From positions 4,324,545-4,388,544 of the forward strand of contig NZ_CP026692.1 in assembly GCF_002949795.1 (NCBI RefSeq): a stretch of 64,000 bases of DNA. The letters run 5' to 3'. Position numbers and translations under genes: made by a program. Source of the stretch: Nostoc sp. 'Lobaria pulmonaria (5183) cyanobiont'. GTDB taxonomy: Bacteria > Cyanobacteriota > Cyanobacteriia > Cyanobacteriales > Nostocaceae. Shown one piece after another: positions 44,675-51,872 of this stretch. The notes under the pieces are model-generated. The model saw nothing but the letters and a program-made list of their open reading frames with translations, ran no database searches and was not told the DNA's origin. Each line of letters opens with the position of its first letter. The stretch's first letter is position 1.

Positions 44675-45671
44675 CGATTTTAATACCCTCGGCGTGATCA
44701 AGGAAGGCGATCTTACTCGCTACTTGCAGCGCCAACGAAGCATTTAAGGCAACTGCATCCTGTTGTGCCTGAGTTCCCTTACCTTGGAGTACCGCCTTGA
44801 GAATTAGTGCATTCTCTTGGACATCTCCACCCCGAAGCATACCTATGGAAGCAGGCGTTAAATCCAAATCTAGGGGATTAATGGTAGTTAACTGCACTTC
44901 TCCCTCTGATAACACCGCTAAGTCAGTTTCATCTCCTAACCCAGCCTCATCAAGTTTTTCTCGCCCATGCAGCACAATCGCCTTTTCCTTGCCCAAATTC
45001 TGTAAAGCTTCAGCAACAGTTGCCAAAAGTTTGGGAGTAAATAAGCCCACCACTTGCCCAGTTGGACGCAAAGGATTTACTAACGGCCCGAGCAAATTAA
45101 AAATTGTTCGCACTTTCAAAGTCCGCCGTAATGACGCAACCGCCTTGAGTGCTGGATGCCAACCAGGGGCAAACAAGAAAGTGATCCCGACTTCTTGTAG
45201 TGCTGCTTCTACTTTTTCACTAGAGGCACTTAAGTTTACACCCAAGGCTTCCAATACGTCTGCACTTCCTGTAAGACTTGACGCGGAACGATTACCGTGT
45301 TTGGCGACAGGTACACCAGATGCAGCAGCAACAAAAGCAACTGCTGTAGAAATATTAAAGGTTGATGACCCATCTCCACCAGTGCCACAGGTATCTATTA
45401 CAGTGGTGAGTGGTGAGTGGTGAGTGCTGAGTGGCGAACATTGTGATTGTAATACTTCAGCCATGCCGGTCAACTCGTCGGCAGAAATGCCTCTAAAGTT
45501 CAGCGCTGTTAATATAGCCCCTGATAACTCTGGGGGAACCGCTTCACTGAGCCAACCTTGCATCAATTCAGCAGATTGAGTACGGGATAAAGATTGGCCA
45601 TCTATTAATTGTTGCAGCAGGACATACCAGCCAGCAGAGGATTCTTGAGCAGGGATTGGGGAAGTTGTCAT
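44604..45671 (-). CDS. trpD: Anthranilate phosphoribosyltransferase
   Basis: 355 residues. Catalyses transfer of phosphoribose to anthranilate in tryptophan synthesis. Motifs: [38 protein letters not shown] and [19 protein letters not shown]. An extra stretch just before the CGTGGD motif ([14 protein letters not shown]) is encoded by heptamer repeats (45402-45436). Its 3' end overlaps the protease gene by 71 bp (convergent). The upstream dam gene ends 80 bp before its start. Confidence 0.96.
   Translation of the reverse strand: MTTSPIPAQESSAGWYVLLQQLIDGQSLSRTQSAELMQGWLSEAVPPELSGAILTALNFRGISADELTGMAEVLQSQCSPLSTHHSPLTTVIDTCGTGGDGSSTFNISTAVAFVAAASGVPVAKHGNRSASSLTGSADVLEALGVNLSASSEKVEAALQEVGITFLFAPGWHPALKAVASLRRTLKVRTIFNLLGPLVNPLRPTGQVVGLFTPKLLATVAEALQNLGKEKAIVLHGREKLDEAGLGDETDLAVLSEGEVQLTTINPLDLDLTPASIGMLRGGDVQENALILKAVLQGKGTQAQQDAVALNASLALQVASKIAFLDHAEGIKIAKDILQSGAAWTKLEQLVEFLGN
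45402..45436. repeat. GTGAGTG heptamers inside trpD
   Basis: AGTGGTGAGTGGTGAGTGG continues TGAGTGCTGAGTGGC, about five degenerate 7-bp units. On the coding strand they give [13 protein letters not shown]. They resemble STRR arrays but lie within a gene. Confidence 0.7.
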
Positions 45672-45751
45672 AGCTAAGATTTGTATGTTGTAGCTATATT
45701 GAGAGCTATGGGGTTATCCTACCGGAAAATTGGAAGCTATCAAAGTTAGGT

Positions 45752-46636
45752 TTAAATCTCAAGGCTTAATTGCAAAGCTGGATTAGCAAGATTCTGAACT
45801 TGTAATTTTTTTTCCAAATAAAGTTTAACTTCGTAGTTAGTAATGAATAACTCTTTTCCTTTAGCCGCACCACTCTGCTTATAGTTATTCATCCCATACT
45901 GTAATTCCCACTCTGAAATATTAGCCCATTGAAAATTTTCTCGAATTTGCTGTGAGTTGTCGTAGGTAATTAACCAGCGATGATGACATTGTTGCAAAAT
46001 TTGAGCAAATCTATGATCTTCAAAAGAGGTGTGCAAATCACCATCTTTACCATATAGCTTTGATTTTTTAGCGCTAAAATATGGTGGATCTAAAAACAAA
46101 AATACATCTTCTCCTTCTGGTTTTAATAGATGGCTGTAATCTAAATTAGTAATTTGGACGTTTTTTGATAAGATATTTTCTAACTTTTCAAGTCGTTCTA
46201 TTGAAGAATCAGTAAATCTTTTATGAAAAGCTTCTTGGGAAAAACCACCTGATTCTACAGTTCCAGAAAAAGTAATTCTATTCAGTACGAAAAAGCGAAT
46301 GGCTCTTTCTAGATCAGATAAATTATTGACATCTATACTAGTCAATTCTGAAAACAATAATTTCCCATCTGTATACTTTACTTTAATATATCGAATTTCT
46401 TTAACTAACTGAACTAGATCAGATTGGGCAAACTTCCAGAATAAGAAGAGTTCGCGGTTTAAATCGTTAATCCAAATTTTTAGATCGGGAAACTTTTGTC
46501 TTAAATAAATGAATACAGAACCACCACCCACAAAAGGTTCTCGAAATTCCGAAAAGCTCTCTGGCAAGTATTCAACTATTTCATTTATTGCTTTTGACTT
46601 ACCACCAGGATATCGTAGAGGGCTTTTGATAATCAT
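45752..46636 (-). CDS. D12-class DNA adenine-N6 methyltransferase (Dam-like)
   Basis: 294 residues. Methyltransferase of the Dam/D12 class: substrate/SAM motif LRYPGGKSKAINEIVEYL at the N-terminus, SAM motif I EPFVGGGSVFIYL and the catalytic DPPY in LFLDPPYFSAKKSK. It methylates adenine at N6, probably GATC-like but the site cannot be read from sequence. Third gene of a tight cassette: it starts 12 bp after the DUF5131 gene. No cognate restriction enzyme is obvious. Codon use is AT-richer than the flanking trpD. Confidence 0.9.
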   Translation of the reverse strand: MIIKSPLRYPGGKSKAINEIVEYLPESFSEFREPFVGGGSVFIYLRQKFPDLKIWINDLNRELFLFWKFAQSDLVQLVKEIRYIKVKYTDGKLLFSELTSIDVNNLSDLERAIRFFVLNRITFSGTVESGGFSQEAFHKRFTDSSIERLEKLENILSKNVQITNLDYSHLLKPEGEDVFLFLDPPYFSAKKSKLYGKDGDLHTSFEDHRFAQILQQCHHRWLITYDNSQQIRENFQWANISEWELQYGMNNYKQSGAAKGKELFITNYEVKLYLEKKLQVQNLANPALQLSLEI

Positions 46637-46648
46637 TTACGGACACAT

Positions 46649-47398
46649 TTATTTTAAAACTGATACTTGTTTAGTGCTTGTATCAGCTACATTTTCTGGA
46701 AAACTATCCCAAGTTCTTCCATCAAGTTCTCTGCCATATTTTTTCTTTTGAACGCCTCCCCATTGTTTAAAGAAAAATGGCACATTAGCTTGGATACACT
46801 GCTCTCTAATATCTCTTACCCATTCAATGTTCATAGGACGAGCACCTACACCAGATTCTCCACCAACAATAATCCAATGTAGATCATCTAAACACAGCGT
46901 TAAAGAACCTAAAAGAGGCTCACAAGATAAAAATCTAGTTTTTGCAGGAATCTCTTTTAAAATTTCACTTCTCCATAGCCAAGCTTGAGATTCAATACTT
47001 ACTCCAGCCCAAACATTAGGAGGCCACTCTTTTATGCAGTTAGCTATTTTAAGCATCCTTTGTGGACGTTTAGTTAATACCTGAAACTGATGCCAACTAG
47101 CTTCTTTCATAACATGAAAGACATCCTTAATAAATTCTTCTGAAATATCATCAAGGAATAAATCACTCATAGAATTAACAAAAATTAGCCGAGGTTTTTT
47201 CCATGAAAGAGGCATTCTTAGTCTTTCATTCCAAGTTTTTACATCAAAACCTTGTTCGTAGGGATGACCAGCAACACCTCGCCACCGTTCTGCAAAACGT
47301 TCTGCATAACAATTGTGACAACCAGGACTAATTTTATGACAGCCAGTGGTAGGATTCCATGTAGCTTCTGTCCATTCTATTGTTGAAGATACTGACAT
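46649..47398 (-). CDS. DUF5131 (phage Gp37/Gp68) three-Cys protein
   Basis: 249 residues of the Gp37/Gp68 family. Cys20, Cys27 and Cys30 form a C-x6-C-x2-C cluster (TTGCHKISPGCHNCYAE), which gives the three-Cys name and recalls Fe-S or radical-SAM sites without matching C-x3-C-x2-C. Further conserved blocks are FVNSMSDLFLDD, VLTKRPQRM, WAGVSIESQ, FLSCEPLLG and WIIVGGESGVGARPM. Biochemical role unknown. It lies between the TcmP gene (42 bp upstream) and the Dam gene (12 bp downstream), on the same strand. Confidence 0.88.
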   Translation of the reverse strand: MSVSSTIEWTEATWNPTTGCHKISPGCHNCYAERFAERWRGVAGHPYEQGFDVKTWNERLRMPLSWKKPRLIFVNSMSDLFLDDISEEFIKDVFHVMKEASWHQFQVLTKRPQRMLKIANCIKEWPPNVWAGVSIESQAWLWRSEILKEIPAKTRFLSCEPLLGSLTLCLDDLHWIIVGGESGVGARPMNIEWVRDIREQCIQANVPFFFKQWGGVQKKKYGRELDGRTWDSFPENVADTSTKQVSVLK

Positions 47399-47440
47399 AG
47401 AATTTTACTTTTCAATTAAACTAGCTTTACTATATTAGTA

Positions 47441-48736
47441 TTATTGTACTGCTCTGACGTAATTATCCAAAGTTAAATTACCTTTTGCGCCCAATTCTTT
47501 AGCTTCTATGATATTTTTTTTATGAAACTCCAGTAAAATTTCTCTATACTTAGGTCTACTTAAATAACCTAGTTTACCAATTTTAAGAATAATAAGACTT
47601 ATTAAGTCTTTCAAAGTTATCCAATCTTGATTATTCCTTCGTAAAATTTCAATAATTTCAGGTCTAATTATTTCAACTCGCTCATCATTTTCGCGCTTCC
47701 ATGATTGAGTCATAAATTTATGATTTTTTCCAGTTTTGTCATCTTCAAAGAAAAGTAACCTATTTTCTTCACAAAAAAATTCGTTTAAAAATTCACCAAA
47801 AGCTTTCCTTGGATGGTTGCTACCAACTACAATATTGTACTGCGGTCTAGAATCATTGTATGTCTCCTTTATTTCAAAACTAGCCACTCCTTTAAAACTA
47901 CTTTCTTTTTGAAGCCTAGACTTAAAGTAATCAAGCGCCCACCTTTCAAATTTTTGTTTTTGCTCTTGATCTTGGCATTCTAGCCACTTGCGTTTCCAGT
48001 CTAAATCAGAATTATGACCTAATAAGTTAGTTAAATTTTGTGTATATGTTTCGGCAGTTTTCTGATCTTTGTAATTTTTATAGCTTGTTTTATATAAACC
48101 TGCATGACGGGCTACTGCGCGGTTATGAAACAGTAAAAATAATTCTCCTTTATATTTACTGACGTAATCGGCAATAGAACATATTTGCTCAAAAGTTACT
48201 CCCTTAACTCCAAAGGCATCTAGAAAAAATAACGTTGGGTATTTGTCCAATTCATTCATGATTTGAGTCAACGCTTTGTCAAATCTTTGAGGGTCATAAA
48301 CTTTATAGGACAATCCTTCACCTATTAAATTACAATTACTCTTAAGTTCTTGGTTAAGGTCTTTATCTTCCTCAGTAAAAAAACATCTTAAAGTAACACG
48401 TTCTTCAAGACCGAATATCTTAGCACATTTAAGAGCTATCAAAGGCGAACCGTCAGTATCCAAAAGTTCAGTGTTATATCTCTGCCAAAACTTCGATTGA
48501 TCTACAAAGTTTTCAATACCAATACCTTCATCATATTTGCCTGCTCCTGCAAAACCATCAACATAGTTAATATACATAGATTGATAGGATTTGCTGCCGC
48601 CCAAATTATAGCAATGAGCCTGTATATATTTCAGCATTATCCTATGTTTTGCTGCTGACCAGGGTCTTTTACGAGCAAAAAATTTATTTAAATCTTCTGG
48701 TTGCTGATCAAATAGAGATAATTGTTTTACTGACAT
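47441..48736 (-). CDS. tcmP: Three-Cys-motif partner protein TcmP
   Basis: 431 residues. TcmP proteins are defined by co-occurrence with three-Cys (Gp37/Gp68) proteins, which here are encoded directly downstream. The N-terminal half is class-I-methyltransferase-like: YVDGFAGAGKYDEG (motif I, residues 58-71), GSPLIALKCAKIFG, and LFFLDAFGVKG (motif IV position). The rest is helical with a C-terminal winged-helix-like segment. AAGG 7 nt before the ATG serves as binding site. An IS lies 33 bp upstream of the start codon, so its promoter is probably displaced. Function unknown. Confidence 0.87.
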   Translation of the reverse strand: MSVKQLSLFDQQPEDLNKFFARKRPWSAAKHRIMLKYIQAHCYNLGGSKSYQSMYINYVDGFAGAGKYDEGIGIENFVDQSKFWQRYNTELLDTDGSPLIALKCAKIFGLEERVTLRCFFTEEDKDLNQELKSNCNLIGEGLSYKVYDPQRFDKALTQIMNELDKYPTLFFLDAFGVKGVTFEQICSIADYVSKYKGELFLLFHNRAVARHAGLYKTSYKNYKDQKTAETYTQNLTNLLGHNSDLDWKRKWLECQDQEQKQKFERWALDYFKSRLQKESSFKGVASFEIKETYNDSRPQYNIVVGSNHPRKAFGEFLNEFFCEENRLLFFEDDKTGKNHKFMTQSWKRENDERVEIIRPEIIEILRRNNQDWITLKDLISLIILKIGKLGYLSRPKYREILLEFHKKNIIEAKELGAKGNLTLDNYVRAVQ

Positions 48737-48862
48737 TGCTGAACCTTATGAAGTAACAAAATATCTAATCTCATATCTTGCACCTGATAAAAACTCTCAG
48801 TATTAGTCAATAACAAGAAAATAAAAGTAACATCTAAAAATTGAGCTTCTACGTTTTGCATT

Positions 48863-48889
48863 AGTATAATAAACTACATTTAGTATCAA
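48863..48889 (-). promoter_or_regulatory. Outward promoter-like sequence in the IS left end
   Basis: On the minus strand TTGATA (48889-48884) and TATACT (48868-48863) are separated by 15 bp and point out of the IS toward tcmP, about 125 bp from its start. The spacer is shorter than optimal, so activity is uncertain. Confidence 0.3.
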
Positions 48890-49007
48890 AATATATACAA
48901 ATGACATATACAAAGATGGGAATAATGTCATCTGCATAAAGATATTTTTATATGTTCGTAAAAAATGAGAGAAAAGGGCGTAGATAACATAAATAACAGC
49001 AAGAAAT

Positions 49008-50123
49008 ATGGAAACCATTCTTGCCCACGCCCATACCCTAATGTATACGATTCTGGCATTGATGCCTAGCCGTTATCAATGAGACAACTTGGAAGCAATG
49101 TTAGGGCTGTTTCTAGCAGCAGACGGAAAACCTTTGCCACACTACAGTAAATCCAAATCTGAAAGTGCTTTAAGTAGATTTTTGAATACCTATAAATGGC
49201 CTACTCGCAAGCTAATTCGCCATCTTCGCCAACAGGCAATTGAGCAAGTTAACAGTCATTGTCCATTGGGAAGAAAAGCGTTTCTACAAGTAATAATTGA
49301 CCTGACAACTTTAGAGAAATGTGGTCAATTTAAAGCATTTAAAAATCTAATAACCGTTTACAACGGGAAACGAGGCTTGCATATAGTAGTTTTATATTTG
49401 GTAGTTGGACAATGGCGTATACCCTGGAATTTTCGTGTCTGGAGAGGTAAAGGGACGGCTAGTCCGTCTCAAATAGCATTACGAATGGTACGTCATTTAC
49501 CCAAAGATTTAACCAAACGATTTCGGGTAAAAATTCTCGCTGATACTGCTTTTGGTACTAAGGATTTTATCAACAATCTTCGGAAACTAAAATATCATGC
49601 TGTTATTGGTATTGGTTGTAATCGCAAGTTGGTTAATGGTTATCCAGTTAAACTTCTACATCGTCGAGGACAACAAGTCCGACTTGTTGGATTAGATTTC
49701 CCTGTTACTCTTTCTTGGTATTACTTCAAACGCGATAATGGTCAGTTTGTTAAAAGATATGTTATCTCTACACAACCTCTTAAAGCCAGTACTATTTCCT
49801 GGTGGGGTAAACGCCGTTGGAAAATTGAAGGTTGGTTTAAAACTGCTAAATATCGCTTTGGTTTAGATAGATTTGGACAAGGTACTCTTTTAGGAATTTA
49901 TCGTTGGTTAGTCTTGTCTATTACTGCCTATTTATTAGCATATTGGACGTATCTTTCATCCTGTTTCCCTGATTCTTTAGACTGGGGTCAAGCTGCTTTC
50001 CTTGCACTATCTACTTTTTTACCTCATTTAGTCTTGTCTTTATTGCTACTAGACATTGAACGGCTTCGGCCCTTAGCACTTAGTCATGGAATTGACATTA
50101 CTATTTCCAGGTGCAAGATATGA
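49008..50123 (+). pseudogene. IS4/IS701-type DDE transposase with in-frame TGA
   Basis: From ATG 49008 the protein begins METILAHAHTLMYTILAL and would be about 371 residues, but codon 25 is TGA (49080-49082) where PSRYQ-stop-DNLEAM suggests an original TGG (Trp). Catalytic residues remain: Asp in VIIDLTTLEKCGQF, Asp in ILADTAFGTKDF and Glu in RRWKIEGWFKTAKYRFGL. A shorter protein could start at an ATG near 49095 and lacks only the N-terminus, so residual function cannot be excluded. The final RCKI-stop is read from the right inverted repeat. Confidence 0.85.
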
Positions 50124-50124
50124 G

Positions 50125-50369
50125 TAATGGCTTTGCACTAGGTTAGCAAATACAGGCAACGTTGGTAAAAATTGCAACAACTCTCCAAAAATTACTGTAC
50201 CAATCTGCTGAATGGTGCGAGCGCAAACCTATTAAGAAACTACGTAACCGTAATATATAGTCACTAACTAAATTTTCTCTTGAGTTTATGTTGCATTTTC
50301 GTAAAAGTCTGTTACATTACTTGACAGGCAGTTATAACTGTTACAACACAAAAGCTCAGAGTATTATTT
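50125..50369. promoter_or_regulatory. Upstream region of the hli gene
   Basis: 245 bp between the IS end and the hli start. It begins with the TAAT duplication. An HLR1-like element (50311-50328) and TATAAC (50333-50338) lie close to the hli start. Before the IS arrived this was one 274-bp intergenic region shared with divergent tcmP. Confidence 0.55.
50311..50328 (+). promoter_or_regulatory. HLR1-like RpaB site before hli
   Basis: GTTACATT, two bases, TTGACAGG. This fits the RpaB HLR1 pattern of two octamers (G/T)TTACA(T/A)(T/A) separated by 2 bp, with the first octamer perfect and the second imperfect. hli genes are classic RpaB targets under light stress. Confidence 0.5.
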
Positions 50370-50549
50370 ATGGCAAATGTTAAGAAGACTACGCCTTCGG
50401 TTTCAGAAGATCCTAATGCTTTGCGCTGGGGCTTCACTCCTCAGAGCGAAAACTGGAATGGTCGTTTTGCAATGATTGGTTTTTTATCTGCTGTTGCGCT
50501 TGAAGTGTTTTCTGGTCAAGGGATTTTACACTTCTGGGGCATCCTTTAG
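50370..50549 (+). CDS. hli: High light-inducible protein (Hli/SCP)
   Basis: 59 residues, one membrane helix with the chlorophyll-binding ExxNGR motif ([20 protein letters not shown]) near residues 32-50. Family members bind chlorophyll and carotenoid in photosystem II assembly and protect from excess light. The sequence after the helix ([11 protein letters not shown]) is typical. It sits alone in the accessory region, convergent with the gene that ends at 50652. Light-stress control through the HLR1-like box is inferred. Confidence 0.93.
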   Translation: MANVKKTTPSVSEDPNALRWGFTPQSENWNGRFAMIGFLSAVALEVFSGQGILHFWGIL

Positions 50550-50651
50550 ATTTAAACGTTTTTACCTTCATTAGATTATGAGGCAAGGCGGAGATTAGTA
50601 AAATTGTCTGTTTTGCCTCGTAATCTCAAGAATTAAAAAACTTGCCAGCAA

Positions 50652-51743
50652 CTACCTTGATGAACGAAATATTACACGACCTGGAGATTCTTCTTGATTA
50701 ATTCGCGCATATACTCGAAGACAAGTTAAGACTTCGCCAGGAATACCACCACAGTCTAGTTGTAAGTCATCCTTGGATAAAGCACAGATATCTGCATAAA
50801 GTCCCGATAATTGACGAATTCGCACTTCATTACCTGCATTAATAGCTTCATCAGCGATTTTCTTCAGGATACGCCGTGATTCATGTTGTAGCTTTCCCCA
50901 CCAAGAATAGCGTTCAGCAGGTGGTACAAAGATTAGGGAATGTATTGCTTCGTCCATGTCAATCCAGGCACGCAGAATTGACAGAGTATCAGTATTTTTC
51001 TCAGCTTTTTGAATGCGTTGGAAGCGATCGCTTAAAGCATCAATATATTGATCGCGCTGTTCTGGTTTGGAGTGTAAGGAAATAACATCGAAGCTAAAAA
51101 CGCTCTTTAAAGCATGATGTAAATCTGGGTCTATTTCGATAAAATTCATATATAAAAATAGGAATGCCGCTGGTAAATCAGATGCATTCCCTTGAGTAAC
51201 TAAATGATTTGAAAGTGGTTGTTGATACAAGCTCAATCCTTGAGTTTGAACAGTACCACTAAGACCGGGGTAGATAATTTCATTACGAATAAAGGGAAGC
51301 TGAAAGAGGTTAGAATGATCTGCGATCGCACCAACCTCTTGAGCTAAATCTAAGGTGCGCGATCGCCAAGTTGCAGCTAAATCCTCTGGTACCCGTAGCA
51401 GTTTACGTTGAATTTCATTCCATAAATCTGAGTCTGTTTGGCTTTGCAGTTGGGAATTACCCAGATAATAACTGAGTTCTGAGTCAGAATCGAAAGCTTC
51501 TCGGAGGTGACTTAGTTTTAACTCATCTAGCGCATCTTCCCAACCAGTATTTTGCTGTGGCGGTGTAGGTTGCAACAGGCTATGAAGTTCTTGCAGCACC
51601 TGATCGCATATTTTAGATCCTGGATCTAGTGGTAATTCTGTGCGAGCCTGATTTAAAGTAGCCTTTATTCCATACAAACTAAACCGCAGTAATTGGGCTA
51701 ACTCTGAGTTTTCTATCTCTAATAATTGACGCAAGTGCTGCAT
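50652..51743 (-). CDS. Helical protein, partner of the Hsp70-like/dynamin-like set
   Basis: 363 residues of unknown family. The protein looks all-alpha and soluble, with heptad-like helices (QHLRQLLEIENSELAQLLRF, LHSLLQPTPPQQNTGWED) and no signal peptide. Conserved-looking blocks are SELSYYLGNSQLQ, NEIIYPGLSGTVQ and WWGKLQHESRRILKKIADEA. It lies 129 bp after the 991-residue Hsp70-like gene on the same strand. Start: ATG 51743 is preferred over a TTG five codons upstream. No catalytic motif is evident; an adaptor role is a guess from context. Confidence 0.65.
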   Translation of the reverse strand: MQHLRQLLEIENSELAQLLRFSLYGIKATLNQARTELPLDPGSKICDQVLQELHSLLQPTPPQQNTGWEDALDELKLSHLREAFDSDSELSYYLGNSQLQSQTDSDLWNEIQRKLLRVPEDLAATWRSRTLDLAQEVGAIADHSNLFQLPFIRNEIIYPGLSGTVQTQGLSLYQQPLSNHLVTQGNASDLPAAFLFLYMNFIEIDPDLHHALKSVFSFDVISLHSKPEQRDQYIDALSDRFQRIQKAEKNTDTLSILRAWIDMDEAIHSLIFVPPAERYSWWGKLQHESRRILKKIADEAINAGNEVRIRQLSGLYADICALSKDDLQLDCGGIPGEVLTCLRVYARINQEESPGRVIFRSSR

Positions 51744-51872
51744 GAATATCACTTCCAAATATTACCTGTATGTGATTCGTAGCAAATTAAGCTTGGCAAA
51801 CCTCTGCGCCACTTTTTGTTTAAAAATATTAATTTTTTCAACGCAGAGAAACGCAAAGGTTTAATGCAAGAG

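Larger units (their letters stand above)
48770..50124 (+). mobile_element. Complete insertion sequence (IS4/IS701-like), 1355 bp
   Basis: Perfect 17-bp terminal inverted repeats: CTCATATCTTGCACCTG (48770-48786) and CAGGTGCAAGATATGAG (50108-50124). A 4-bp target duplication TAAT flanks both ends (48766-48769 and 50125-50128). One transposase gene, whose stop codon lies in the right inverted repeat. About 220 bp of non-coding sequence precede it. The intact ends and duplication point to a recent insertion. Confidence 0.92.

Noticed and set aside
46649-47398. DUF5131 protein as a canonical radical-SAM enzyme.
   Set aside because: The cysteine spacing C-x6-C-x2-C differs from C-x3-C-x2-C; kept only as a possibility.
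48803-49018. 71-residue hydrophobic minus-strand frame in the IS left end.
   Set aside because: AT-rich chance frame inside IS non-coding DNA, overlapping the transposase start.
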